Source of the DNA: Burkholderia puraquae
GTDB taxonomy: Bacteria; Pseudomonadota; Gammaproteobacteria; Burkholderiales; Burkholderiaceae
Assembly: GCF_002099195.1 (NCBI RefSeq)
Contig: NZ_NBYX01000003.1
Span: forward strand, 124,001-188,000
DNA length: 64,000 nt
Direction of reading: 5' to 3'
Part shown: piece after piece, positions 19,548-30,190 of the stretch
Layout of the letters: the number at the start of each line of letters is the position of its first letter
Numbering within the stretch: the stretch's first letter is position 1
Notes under the pieces: generated by a model
Told to the model about the DNA's origin: nothing
The model's input: the letters and a program-made list of their open reading frames with translations, nothing else
Database searches by the model: none
Translations under genes and position numbers: made by a program

Positions 19548-21862
19548 ACCACACCCCCGATCTTCAAATGAGTCTGGCCTTCGCGCTCGTCCACAATCTT
19601 GCTGGGCATGTTGCCTTCGCTGTTTTCAGCGTGGACCCACTCGTGCATCGACAACTTACCAAGCCGCCCCTTTTGGAAATAGCCCGCGTACTTCTTGTTC
19701 GGGTTGTCGTCCGAAATGCCTTTTCCCATCCGCCAATCAGCCTCAATCCGCAAGTCGTACAACTGATCGGGCGTCAAGTAACACAAGCCGACGGCAACAT
19801 CATACGCAAGCGCATATTCGGCATGATCCGCATTGGTCATCGTTGTCGAGTGGTTTGTCGGGTTATTGGTCTGACCGCGATCCATCCCGTCCGTGATCTG
19901 CTTGTTACGCCAATCCGTATAGCCTTCGGGCACGTCGCTCTTGCCATCCTCACCGGTCACGTGACCGTCCTTATCAACCCAATCGGAGTTCATCGTACGT
20001 CGTGCTTCCAAACGCATCAGCGCGCGGTCCTCGTAGCGTTGTCCGGTTTCACTCTCAGCCGTACCTTGAGCGTCACCGTCCTTGTTCTTCGACTTGTAAA
20101 GGTCGTAGGGATCGTCGGCTCGCTTGTCCGCATTGGCCTTGCTCGCGTCGCGCCATGCGGACGGCGGATCGTTGCCTTCGTTGAAGTCGCTTTTGGCCGG
20201 TCCATCTTCTGTCGGCACGATCGGTTTGCCGAATCGCTTCGCCTTCGGTGGGAACGGTTGATCCAGCGCGGGGGCATCCGCAGTCACGGTCCAGCCCTTC
20301 GGCGGGTCTTCATTCACGCGGAACATCTTCATTGCAGCAGTCGCAGCAGTTCCCGCGTACATGACGGGCGCGGTAATTAATGTCCCCATCATCCCCCAGA
20401 CCGACTCGTTTCCTTTGAGCGCACCAACCAGACCGAATTTTGCCGGCGGCGACGGCGGATACCAGAATCCCGGAGTCGATCCTTTCTGCACACGTCGCCA
20501 GTCGTCTTCCCAATATCGATAGTCTTTCTGCACGCCGACATCGAAACCCGATGCGAAGACACGCTGCGTCAGTACGCCGGGAACACCGATATCGTTGATT
20601 TCAAGCTTGCTGATACCGCGCCAGCCAATCCCTTGAACCGTCACCGCCGAAATCACCTGATCATGCGGACAACAGTACGCCGTGACGCGGCCATATGTCG
20701 ATTCATTCAGACCGTGACGCACACGGTCTTCCTGTGCTGCATACGACTTGTTGCTCGCCCGCGATACCCGACTGTTCCCCATGTCTTCATCGATCTTGTC
20801 GGCAGGAAGTTCGTAGGCTTTGCGCGTGCCGATGATCGACAGAAACTTGCCAAACGTCTGCGTGCGCGCTGCGTAGGTCTGCCGTCCGCGATTCCCGTGC
20901 GGGTCTTTCGTCTCACGTTGCGACCACGTATCCATTCCCGTGGAAGATTTATTCGGACCGTCCCCCTTCGCGAAGCTATATGGTGCATTTGCCAGCACAT
21001 AGGCGTCCGCTACGCATCGCCCCTTGTGCCCCCACGGGTCTTCAACGTCGGGCAGTGCATCACCGAAGAACGCCGCTGTGAGGCCCACAATGTTGCCTTG
21101 GCTATGACATACGACGGTAATCGGTACAGTGGCCTGCATGCGGCGGATCGACTCGATCAACTTGGCAAGGCGCAAGGCCGCGAGTGCGCCATACGCGCGG
21201 GGCGGCGCGCGATACAGGGGCCGATTGGTCGGGTTGATGGCCTGCACGCTTGTCCAACCGAATGCACGATCATCAAGTCCGCCATGCCAAAGATCGGGGA
21301 GACTCGAGCATCCATTCGTGAACGGACCGCCGCCCCAATAGTCCTGTTCGTTCAGGAAAATCTTGTCTCCGTATTCCTTCAATTCTTCGGCGGTCGCCCG
21401 ATAACCCCACCGGAAGTGAATCACGTTCGAGAACGACGGATCGGGCTTGATGTAGTTGTCCGCAAGCAACTCTGGATTCAGAAATCCGTCCGGCGTCAGG
21501 CTTTCTGTGTACTTCGCGGGCGTCAACTGGCCGGCATCAATGCCTTGGTACTTCAATTGATCATCAAGACGGCCGAGCCGACGATTGAGGCCCTTGCACA
21601 GTCCTTCCTCCGCCGCCTCGAACCATTCGCCTTCGGAGTTCACGCCGTGCACGAAGATGACGATGCCGGGTAACGGCATTTGCTTGATGCAGATAAGCCG
21701 GTTGTCCTTGTCGAACAAGGTCGGCCCTTCGGCACGACCCACAACAATAGGCGGCGGTTCTCCGCGCGATGCAGTTGCGCCCGCCGCATCGGATTTTGTG
21801 GTCGGTTCGTCGGTGCGCGCGTCGGCTACCGGTCGAGGATCGAGAAAAGAATTGGTCATCAA
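19544..21862 (-). CDS. T6SS phospholipase effector, Tle3-like (DUF3274)
   Basis: A 772-aa alpha/beta-hydrolase predicted to attack membrane phospholipids of rival cells after T6SS delivery. The oxyanion-hole region is IVIFVHGVNSEG (68-79), the nucleophile elbow is VCHSQGN with S254, and a later CCPHDQVIS segment fits the acid residue. Length and elbow match Tle3. There is no signal peptide, as expected for a T6SS cargo. It starts 15 nt after the vgrG-remnant stop and overlaps the DUF2875 gene by 4 nt. The reading frame is intact although its carrier vgrG is destroyed. Confidence 0.8.
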   Translation of the reverse strand: MMTNSFLDPRPVADARTDEPTTKSDAAGATASRGEPPPIVVGRAEGPTLFDKDNRLICIKQMPLPGIVIFVHGVNSEGEWFEAAEEGLCKGLNRRLGRLDDQLKYQGIDAGQLTPAKYTESLTPDGFLNPELLADNYIKPDPSFSNVIHFRWGYRATAEELKEYGDKIFLNEQDYWGGGPFTNGCSSLPDLWHGGLDDRAFGWTSVQAINPTNRPLYRAPPRAYGALAALRLAKLIESIRRMQATVPITVVCHSQGNIVGLTAAFFGDALPDVEDPWGHKGRCVADAYVLANAPYSFAKGDGPNKSSTGMDTWSQRETKDPHGNRGRQTYAARTQTFGKFLSIIGTRKAYELPADKIDEDMGNSRVSRASNKSYAAQEDRVRHGLNESTYGRVTAYCCPHDQVISAVTVQGIGWRGISKLEINDIGVPGVLTQRVFASGFDVGVQKDYRYWEDDWRRVQKGSTPGFWYPPSPPAKFGLVGALKGNESVWGMMGTLITAPVMYAGTAATAAMKMFRVNEDPPKGWTVTADAPALDQPFPPKAKRFGKPIVPTEDGPAKSDFNEGNDPPSAWRDASKANADKRADDPYDLYKSKNKDGDAQGTAESETGQRYEDRALMRLEARRTMNSDWVDKDGHVTGEDGKSDVPEGYTDWRNKQITDGMDRGQTNNPTNHSTTMTNADHAEYALAYDVAVGLCYLTPDQLYDLRIEADWRMGKGISDDNPNKKYAGYFQKGRLGKLSMHEWVHAENSEGNMPSKIVDEREGQTHLKIGGVV

Positions 21863-21877
21863 AACTCCGGCCCTTGC

Positions 21878-23558
21878 TTATACGTTCTTCTTGACGAACT
21901 GCACCGCCAGCTTTTCGAACTGGTCGGCATGCACCGCCGGCAGTTCGCCGGCCGCATCGGTCTTCAGATTCGACAGCGCCCCCGACGCCTTTTGTACCTG
22001 TCCGTCGAACCCTGCCGCCGCGTTGCCGTCCGTGGCACGAACGAGCTTCGGCACGCGGCCGAGCGCCGCATGATCGAATTTCGGCATGTCTGCGGACATG
22101 CTGGCGGGCCCATCCCACGAATGGCCGGCCGATTTCACCGTGAAGGTGCCGGGGCAACCGAGTTCGATATCACTGCCGTGCAGCTTGAGATATGCGCCCC
22201 TCGACGTGACGAACACCACCTGATCGCTCGCCATGCCCGCGAGCTTGCCGCCGGCCGCAGTGAGTTGGATGTTCTTCGCCGAATCGACTTGCGTATCGTC
22301 GTTCTGCGATTGAATCGTGACCTTGCCTTGATTTTCGATGGCCGACACGCCTTCGCTATGTGCGAACATCGCGACGCCACGTCCTCCGTGCAGGTTAATA
22401 CGCTCGCCGCTGGTGACTTGCACGTGTTGCTGCGCCACTTGATCGATGTTCACGCCGGCATAGGTCACGTGCGTTTTCGGCGTGACGTTGAGCGATCCGG
22501 CCTGCGCGCCGAACGCCATCAGCGCGGCCCCATCGCCGGCCGCACCCGATCCCGTTCCTCCGGGCTTCCATTCCTTGAACGCATCGGCAATGGTCGCTTG
22601 CCCGGCCGTGTCGGCGGCTTGCCCACCGTGCTGGCCGGCATAGTCGCCAAGCGATTTGAAGAGCTCCGTGCACTGGCCGGGCAGGCCAACGAGTTCGTCG
22701 CGGTCGAGTTGCCCCCCGCTCGCCTGTGAGCGTGCGTAGGTCGTCAACAGAATGCCTTGTGCGGCGCGCAGCGCGGCGGCAGCGTCGGTGCGCAGTTCCG
22801 CACCCTCGCCCCGGTCGGTCCCGTGTCCGTCCTTCCGGGGCTGCGTGAGATACCCCAAGTTCAATTGCGTATGCGCATGTTCGCTCGCTAGCTGTGCGGA
22901 AATTTGCGAGGGGGTATCGTCAAGACGTAGTTGGTTATAACGTCGCCCCTTAATCTCCTTCGTCTTGATCCCGGACACGTACCGGTTGCCCGGCAGCGCA
23001 CCGGTATGGGTGAACGTCGCAGGCGGGTTTCCTACGATCCGAAGATCGATTTGCCGCCCGTACACCTGCTGACCGGAACGATTGTGGGCACGGAGGGAGA
23101 GGAAGTGTTTTGCGACGCAGACGGCCATGTGCGCGTGCTGATTCACGGCTTTGATCCGGCGGACCATACGCACGCTCAAGGCGTCGGAACGAATGGGCTG
23201 GCAGGCGACAGCGCGCCGATTCGTGTCGGGGCGAGTTTGGCAGGCGGCAACTTCGGCGCGCTCTTTCTGCCCCGCGTCGGAATTGAAGTCTTATTGGGCT
23301 GTCTTTCAGGCGACCCGGACCGTTTGGTCATCATCGCGGTTTTGAGTAACGGCGCGAAGCGTCGTAAACGTTTAGTCGATAGACGGTCAATTCGCCGTCC
23401 GATTGGCCCACCTGCACATCGCGAACGATCGCGTTGATGGTCTGCAAGCCGCCCCGGTCGGTCGTCAGGCGCACCGACACCGGCAAACCGAGAAGCAGCT
23501 TGGGCGACAGGTTGTCGCGCGTCGATACGCAGTTCAGATAGCCGTCGATACCGGTCAT
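21878..23558 (-). pseudogene. vgrG: vgrG, deleted and internally inverted
   Basis: T6SS spike protein gene in pieces. The minus strand below 23030 encodes an uninterrupted C-terminal half (NPPATFTHTGALPGNRYVSG, YNQLRLDDTPSQISAQLASEH, then DUF2345-like sequence to 21878). The N-terminal piece is minus 23331-23558 (VSTRDNLSPKLLLGLPVSV...LTVYRLNVYDA). Between them the gp5-like OB segment lies on the plus strand. Several hundred residues between the N-terminal piece and the OB segment are missing. The upstream frame (to 23179) can translate the C-terminal half behind about 50 unrelated residues, but no working trimer spike could result. Confidence 0.8.
23027..23353 (+). pseudogene. vgrG: Inverted internal segment of vgrG (OB domain)
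   Basis: The plus-strand frame here reads VSYDPKIDLPPVHLLTG...GEEVFCDADGHVRV...FGALFLPRVGIEVLLG...SGDPDRLVIIAVLSNG, the OB/gp5 part of VgrG. Flipping it joins ...AVLSNG directly to NPPATFTHTGALPGNR on the minus strand, restoring the expected order. Only short similarity (TACGA) is visible at the two breakpoints. Confidence 0.78.
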
Positions 23559-23880
23559 CAGCCCTTCGTGTGGATATCGGCGTGATGGAGCGCCAGTAGA
23601 TGACCAACCGTGCTTTGCGCTTGCCCGAAATTGACGGCGACGGGCCGCTGGTTCCAGTCAACAAGATTTGTTCATCGGCATGCGCTATCCCGTCGTCCGT
23701 CGCCCGAATCCATTCATCCTCAAACTCCGCGCGCGACTCTTTGAGGCCTTTCAATGCTTCGCCGTGGGCGTTTAACGTACCGATTGCCACGCTGACCATA
23801 TGCGCCTTGGCAAGCAATTCGCTCAACTTCTCGACATGGATCGCCATACTTTCCGGTAACTCAATCATTTCCACTTTCAT
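23558..23880 (-). pseudogene. Small gene upstream of vgrG, apparently frameshifted
   Basis: ATG 23880 opens MKVEMIELPESMAIHVEKL...WIRATDDGIAHADEQIL. Near 23658-23664 the sense appears to move to another frame reading VDWNQRPVAVNFGQAQSTVGHLLALHHADIHTKG, whose TGA overlaps the ATG of the vgrG piece (TGATG at 23556-23560). One lost base would explain it: the span is 323 nt, where 324 would encode 107 residues. I recognise no family. If the shift is not real, frame 1 simply runs on into vgrG debris. Confidence 0.5.
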
Positions 23881-24094
23881 TGCTGCTCCCGTCGTTTATC
23901 CATTCCCGTTGGCATCCAGCCCCTTCCAGACCCTTGTTGCTTGACTTGCTGAAAAAGTCCAACACAGCGCCCGTTTAATTTCGCAACACCTTCTAAGGGA
24001 TAACCCGCCTACGGCGCTGCACGTCGCGCGCCGTCAAGACACTTATCCCGTCACGCCGCTACGGCGAGCTTCCACGACCGACCGACCACACACC

Positions 24095-25648
24095 ATGCGC
24101 AATCTTTCCCTGAATCAGAAACTCGCCTCGATGATCGTCATCCTGTGGCTCGGCCTGCTCGTCATCGCCGGGCTCGGCGCATGGCAGACGCGCACCTCGA
24201 TGATCGCGGACCGCCGCGACCAGCTTGCGTCGCTGGTCGCGCAGGCCGCGAGCGTGACCGACCATTACTACAAGCTGTCGCAGCAGAACGCGCTGCCGGA
24301 AGCCGACGCGAAGCAGAAGGCGCTCGAGGCGATCGCCGCAATGCGCTACGGCGCCGACGGCTACATCTCCATCAACGACTCGAAGCCCGCGATCGTGATG
24401 CATCCGATCAAGAGCGAGCTCAACGGCAAGGACGTGTCGAATTTCACCGATCCGAACGGCAAGCACCTGTTCGTCGAGATCGTGAAGGCGGGCAACATGG
24501 AGGGCGGCAAGGGCTTCGTCGAGTATCTGTGGCCGAAGCCGGGCGCCGACAAGCCGCAGGAGAAAACCAGCGCCGTGCAGCGCTTCGCGCCGTGGGACTG
24601 GTATCTCGTGACCGGCATGTACATGAACGACGTGCGGTCGGCCGTGCTCGAAAGCATCGGCCGCTGGCTCGCGATGACGGCCGTGCTCGGCGGGATCGCC
24701 ACCGCCGTGATGGTGCTGGTGCTGAAAAGCGTGCGCGCGAACCTCGGCGGCGAGCTGGAAGTGGCGCTCGACGCCGCGCAGCGCATCGCGCAGGGCGACC
24801 TGACTGCGCGCGTCACCGTGAAGGACAACGATCGCGGCAGCCTGCTGCATGCGCTGCACACGATGCAAGGCGGGCTGATCGACATGGTGTCGCGCGTGCG
24901 GATGGGTACCGAGAACATCAACGTCGGCGCGAGCGAGATCGCGTCCGGCAACACGGACCTGTCGCAGCGCACCGAGGAACAGGCGGCCGCGCTCGTGCAG
25001 ACCGCGTCGAGCATGGACCAGATGACCGCGAACGTGAAGCAGAACGCGGACAGTGCCGCGCAGGCCGCGTCGCTCGCCGGCCAGGCCGCGCAGGTCGCGA
25101 CGCGCGGCAGCGCGGTGGTCGACGACGTCGTGCGCACGATGAACGAGATCACCGGCCGCTCGCACAAGATCGGCGACATCATCGGCGTGATCGACGGGAT
25201 CGCGTTCCAGACCAACATCCTCGCGCTGAATGCGGCAGTCGAAGCCGCGCGGGCGGGAGAACAGGGCCGCGGCTTCGCGGTGGTCGCGGCCGAAGTGCGC
25301 TCGCTCGCACAACGCTCGGCGACGGCCGCGAAGGAGATCAAGTCGCTGATCGTGTCGTCGAACGAGACCGTCGAGCAAGGCGCGGCGCTCGTCACGCACG
25401 CGGGCGAGACGATGGCCGAGATCGTGCAGTCGGTGCGGCGCGTGAACGAGATCCTCGACGAGATCAGCCATGCGTCGCGCGAACAGAGCGCCGGGATCGA
25501 GCAGGTCAATCGCGCGGTGGGCGAGATGGACCAGGTCACGCAGCAGAACGCGGCGCTCGTCGAAGAAGCCGCGGCCGCCGCGCATTCGCTGCGCGATCAG
25601 GCCGAGGCGCTGCGGGATGCGGTAACGCGGTTCGCGTTGCCGGCCTGA
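24095..25648 (+). CDS. Methyl-accepting chemotaxis protein with single Cache sensor
   Basis: A 517-aa inner-membrane chemoreceptor. TM1 is about residues 11-33. A periplasmic sCache-like domain ([23 protein letters not shown]...[17 protein letters not shown]) is followed by TM2 near 192-212, a HAMP segment, and a cytoplasmic signalling domain with the conserved hairpin [29 protein letters not shown] split across the tip. It signals to CheA/CheW. Cache domains of this type often bind small carboxylates; the ligand is not evident. No che genes are adjacent, so it is an orphan receptor. Confidence 0.93.
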   Translation: MRNLSLNQKLASMIVILWLGLLVIAGLGAWQTRTSMIADRRDQLASLVAQAASVTDHYYKLSQQNALPEADAKQKALEAIAAMRYGADGYISINDSKPAIVMHPIKSELNGKDVSNFTDPNGKHLFVEIVKAGNMEGGKGFVEYLWPKPGADKPQEKTSAVQRFAPWDWYLVTGMYMNDVRSAVLESIGRWLAMTAVLGGIATAVMVLVLKSVRANLGGELEVALDAAQRIAQGDLTARVTVKDNDRGSLLHALHTMQGGLIDMVSRVRMGTENINVGASEIASGNTDLSQRTEEQAAALVQTASSMDQMTANVKQNADSAAQAASLAGQAAQVATRGSAVVDDVVRTMNEITGRSHKIGDIIGVIDGIAFQTNILALNAAVEAARAGEQGRGFAVVAAEVRSLAQRSATAAKEIKSLIVSSNETVEQGAALVTHAGETMAEIVQSVRRVNEILDEISHASREQSAGIEQVNRAVGEMDQVTQQNAALVEEAAAAAHSLRDQAEALRDAVTRFALPA

Positions 25649-25695
25649 CGGCCGCCCCCCCGGCGCCCGCTTGCTCACGCTGCGCCGCCGGGCCG

Positions 25696-26352
25696 TCACG
25701 CGGCGGGGCCGGTGCCGAGCCCCAGCCCCGCCGCCCGCTGGATCAGCTCGACGTCGTTGCTCGCGCCGAGCTTCTTCATCGCACTGATCTTCTGCGCGCT
25801 GACCGTCTGCTTGCCCTTGCTCAGGCGTTGCGCGATCGTCTTGATCGGCACGCCCGACAGATACAGGCGAATGACCTCGATCTCGCGCGCGGACAGCTTC
25901 ACGGGCGCCTCGCCGCGCTCGTCGAATGCATCGACCGCGCGCCTGACGAGCGGCGACAAGTAGTGCCCGCCGCTGTAGCTCGAATGAATGGCCGTGACGA
26001 CATGGCCGACCTCGTCGGACTTGCTGACGATGCTCACGCCGCCGATCGCGAGAATCGACCCGAAGATCAGCGGATTCTCGTTCGCGACCAGTGCGACGAT
26101 CCCGACGTTCGGACGCGTGCGCCGCAGCCAGTCGAACAGCGCCAGGCTGTCCATCTGCTCGTCTCCGCGGATCGCATAGTCGACCAGCACGACATCGCAG
26201 TCGACGCCGCCGAGCGACGCGACCAGTTCGGCCACACTCCGGTAGACCGCGACGATCTCGATCGCACAGCCGCTGCCTGCGACCTGCTCGATGCCGGCCA
26301 GCGTCAACGGCCAGTCGTACGCGAAAACGACGCGAACATTGAATTTCCTCAT
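25696..26352 (-). CDS. LuxR/RcsB-type response regulator with atypical receiver
   Basis: A 218-aa two-domain regulator. Receiver: the phospho-acceptor Asp is D58 (VVLVDYAI) and Lys lies in SIVSKSDE. The acidic pocket normally reading DDH near residue 12 is AYDWP, leaving one acid. Output: a GerE/LuxR helix-turn-helix (KLSAREIEVIRLYLSGVPIKTIAQRLSKGKQTVSAQKISAMKKL, read in parts) like RcsB. ATG 26352 is chosen by family alignment; ATG 26373 (MNPLELRM) is also possible. No sensor kinase is adjacent. It converges on the chemoreceptor gene, so a functional link is unproven. Confidence 0.85.
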   Translation of the reverse strand: MRKFNVRVVFAYDWPLTLAGIEQVAGSGCAIEIVAVYRSVAELVASLGGVDCDVVLVDYAIRGDEQMDSLALFDWLRRTRPNVGIVALVANENPLIFGSILAIGGVSIVSKSDEVGHVVTAIHSSYSGGHYLSPLVRRAVDAFDERGEAPVKLSAREIEVIRLYLSGVPIKTIAQRLSKGKQTVSAQKISAMKKLGASNDVELIQRAAGLGLGTGPAA

Positions 26353-26756
26353 GCGCAGTTCCAGGGGGTTCATCGGCCGCGCGACGCGGGACGCGCACGG
26401 CCGGTTTGGCGTTGAAAGGACGTACAGGCTATTTTTAGCCTGAACGTCGATTCTATGAAACCACGCACGGACGGGATATCGGACGGCATCGGGATCGGCC
26501 GTCGGGGACGTAATACGAGTTTGATATTTGCGCCGGTTCGAGCGCCCGGCGCACGGCGTCCGGCCTCTGCGGACATCGGCCGGATGGCCAGCGTTGCGGG
26601 CGGCGCGGGCCACGCGGCCGGCCAGCAGGTAAAATTGCACCCTTTGCATGCCGCGCCGGGCCGCCGGCGGCGAGCGACGCGCCGATGCCGGCCGCGCGCC
26701 ACCGCCCTGTTGCCGGCTGCCCGAGCGCCCGCTGGCCCGTACTCCCCGCTTTCCTC
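26353..26756. other. Divergent intergenic region with an inverted repeat
   Basis: 404 bp between the response-regulator gene and the plus-strand gene at 26757. It contains CAGGCTA-tttt-TAGCCTG (26425-26442), a perfect 7-bp dyad about 75 bp upstream of the regulator start and a plausible operator. The rest holds no credible gene; long frames here are antisense to GC-rich filler. Confidence 0.5.
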
Positions 26757-27251
26757 ATGACCGAATCCGACCTGCAATCCGACGACACCTCCATCCACGA
26801 AGACGGCCTCTGGCGCGACAACGGCTGGACGGCCCGCATCATCAAGAACGAAGACGACGACGGCTGGGCCGTCGAGATGATCAAGGACGGCGAGTCCGAG
26901 CCCGCGCTCGTCGGGCCGTGGACCATGGGCCGCGACAAGAAGAATCCGAAGCCGATGGACGCGAACGCGTTCCGCACGCTCGTGAAGACCGCGACCGAGG
27001 TGCTGATGCGCCACGAGCAGCAGCGGCGCGCGATGCTGCACAAGGAAGTGACGGTCCAGGGCGAGGACGGCCAGGATGTGTCGGTGACGCTCGACATCGT
27101 GCCGGACGAGTTCGAGCCGTACGCGCAGCTCAAGGCATTCGATCCGTATGGCGAGCTGCTGGCCGAAGCGAAGGTGTCGGCCGGGTTCAAGCTCAACAAG
27201 GCCAGCGCCGAGCGCTGGGTCGCATCGGGCTTCGAGCGGCCGGCCGCCTGA
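26757..27251 (+). CDS. Conserved hypothetical protein (164 aa), stress-like
   Basis: A soluble acidic protein starting MTESDLQSDDTSIHEDGLWRD. The body (GWTARIIKNEDDDGWAVEMI...VGPWTMGRDKKNPKPMD...FRTLVKTATEVLMRHEQQRRAMLHKEV) has no catalytic motif I recognise. The style, a Trp/Asp-rich N-terminal sheet followed by a helical segment, recurs in Burkholderia hypotheticals. ATG 26757 is preferred over 26685 because the upstream translation is low-information. No signal peptide or membrane segment. Function unknown. Confidence 0.75.
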   Translation: MTESDLQSDDTSIHEDGLWRDNGWTARIIKNEDDDGWAVEMIKDGESEPALVGPWTMGRDKKNPKPMDANAFRTLVKTATEVLMRHEQQRRAMLHKEVTVQGEDGQDVSVTLDIVPDEFEPYAQLKAFDPYGELLAEAKVSAGFKLNKASAERWVASGFERPAA

Positions 27252-27278
27252 TCGCGCGCGGCGCGCCGGGCCGCGCGC

Positions 27279-27833
27279 TCAGGCGCCGGCGCCCTGCTGC
27301 GCGCGCCGCAGCCGGCGCGCCGCCAGCTTGCGCCGCACGAGCTGCTCGAACTGCTGCGTGGCGACCGCCTGATCGCGCGCGGCCAGCCCGAGCGCGTTGC
27401 GCACAAGCTGGATCGGCGTCAGCACGAGGCCCCACGGCAGCCCCCACCAGCCGAACGCGGCCGATGCCAGCAGCGCGAGCGCCTGCTTCCTGCGGCCGCA
27501 ACGCCGGCAGCACACGTGGCGCCGCGTCGCCCAGCGCGTGACGAACAGCAGCGACACGACGCGATGCGACGCATGGACATCGACCGGCTGGTCGTCGCGA
27601 CGGCAGATCGGGCACGGCCCGTAACGCCAGTCGTGCACGTACTCCCACACCTTCGCGTCGGGCACCCGTTCTGCCTCGACGACGATCGGATGCGCCCGGG
27701 CGCACGCCGGACGGCAATAGCGTCGGCCGTCGATCGACCGCCCGCCGACCAGGAACGTCCTGCCGCAGTGACTGCACTCTGCCACGATAACCTCGGATAA
27801 GCGTGATGCGCCACGTGCCGGCCGCGCGCGCAT
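27279..27833 (-). CDS. Zinc-ribbon hypothetical protein with membrane-like segment
   Basis: A 184-aa protein from ATG 27833, or 168 aa from GTG 27785, which has GAGG five bases upstream and begins VAECSHCG; the shorter form looks better. CxxC pairs at the N-terminus (ECSHCGRTF, YCRPAC), CPIC, and CCRRCGRR indicate zinc ribbons. A hydrophobic stretch (LALLASAAFGWWGLPWGLVLTPIQLV) may be membrane-associated. The C-terminal tail is Arg-rich. Repeated CxxC units suggest metal-dependent binding to nucleic acid or protein, but no function is assigned. Confidence 0.65.
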   Translation of the reverse strand: MRARPARGASRLSEVIVAECSHCGRTFLVGGRSIDGRRYCRPACARAHPIVVEAERVPDAKVWEYVHDWRYGPCPICRRDDQPVDVHASHRVVSLLFVTRWATRRHVCCRRCGRRKQALALLASAAFGWWGLPWGLVLTPIQLVRNALGLAARDQAVATQQFEQLVRRKLAARRLRRAQQGAGA

Positions 27834-27917
27834 GGCTGCGCGGGCGGTCCGGACGGGCCGTTTCCTGTCTTAACGGCCGATGTCGCGCGGTCTTGAGCGG
27901 CTGAGGGCCGCCGCGCG

Positions 27918-29339
<1,422 letters not shown>

Positions 29340-29450
29340 GATGGCCTCGTCGTGTAGGTTGGTTGTCGAAACGGCCGTTGCCGGATCGCGTAGCGCGGGG
29401 CATCGTGGTCCCGCGGCACGGCGTCGGGCCGTCCTCGGATGGATGTTTCG

Positions 29451-30035
29451 TTATCGGCAGAAAACGACCCGCTGGGTGTAGATCTGCGGCTCGACGACCG
29501 GCTTCGCGGAACGGTTGAGGTCGTCGCGATAGGCCCGGTAGGTCTTGCCGTTTACCGTCACCTCCGTCGAACGGGCCGTCTCGATCGAGTCGAGCCCGTT
29601 GCGCTGCCACCCGCTCACCCGATCCGCCGCCGTCACGCTCGACTCGCCGGCGATCTTCTGCGTGATCGTGCTGCCGTCGCTCCATGGCTGCGTCTGCATG
29701 TCCTCGGCATGCTGCATCGCGCCGATCGTCTTGCCGGTCGGCGCCGGCCCGTTCTGCGCTTCGAACGGCGCACCACGGCCGTACACCGGCGATTGCCACG
29801 ACGGCGCGTGCCCCTCCTCCGGCATCATGTAGATCATCTGCGGATCGCCGATCATCATCATCGGCGCGCATGCCGTGTTGTCGGCGCGACCGAGCGTCGT
29901 CAGCGCCTGTGCGACGCTCACGGCATTCGCTGCGGTCTGCTCGCCCAGGATCACGAAGACCGCCGGGTTCTGAAATACCGCTTGCGCGGCGGCTTGTGCG
30001 CTGTACAACAACAGAGCGACCCAAAAGATCCTCAT
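29451..30035 (-). CDS. Exported hypothetical protein (194 aa)
   Basis: A clear N-terminal signal peptide (MRIFWVALLLYSAQAAAQA, cleavage near 19) precedes a protein with no recognised domain (AVFVILGEQTAANAVSVAQAL...MMMIGDPQMIYMMPEEGHAPSW...YTQRVVFCR). A near-perfect ribosome site (AAGGAGG) precedes the ATG. It lies beyond a terminator-like hairpin that follows the 542-aa gene, so it may have its own promoter or receive read-through. It is last in the row of exported proteins on this strand and just upstream of the VpsR-like activator gene. Confidence 0.7.
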   Translation of the reverse strand: MRIFWVALLLYSAQAAAQAVFQNPAVFVILGEQTAANAVSVAQALTTLGRADNTACAPMMMIGDPQMIYMMPEEGHAPSWQSPVYGRGAPFEAQNGPAPTGKTIGAMQHAEDMQTQPWSDGSTITQKIAGESSVTAADRVSGWQRNGLDSIETARSTEVTVNGKTYRAYRDDLNRSAKPVVEPQIYTQRVVFCR

Positions 30036-30066
30036 GGTTGAGGCCTCCTTGCATCCTCGTCAGGCA

Positions 30067-30102
30067 AAAAGAGGTGTTGACCTCGGGGATGGGACCAACA
30101 CC
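30067..30102 (-). terminator. Rho-independent terminator after the 542-aa secreted protein gene
   Basis: On the minus strand, GGTGTTG (30102-30096) and CAACACC (30079-30073) form a 7-bp stem followed at once by a T run (TCTTTTTG). It would stop or attenuate transcription before the 194-aa exported protein gene. Confidence 0.65.
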
Positions 30103-30141
30103 CGTCAAACAGGAAACGACGTCGGGCATCGGGTTCGAACG

Positions 30142-30177
30142 ACGCCCGTGCGGCCTGCGTTCCGGCCGCACGGGCGT
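30142..30177. repeat. Perfect 14-bp hairpin downstream of the 542-aa gene
   Basis: ACGCCCGTGCGGCC (30142-30155) pairs perfectly with GGCCGCACGGGCGT (30164-30177) around an 8-nt loop. No U-tract follows, so it is more likely an RNA 3'-end stabiliser, or an aid to the terminator 40 bp further on, than a terminator itself. Confidence 0.6.
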
Positions 30178-30190
30178 CCGACCCGTGTGC

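Noticed and set aside
23930..23975. TTGACTTGCTGAAAAAGTCC resembling an IS end
   Set aside because: Only one short copy, no transposase, no matching inverted end or target duplication in the window.
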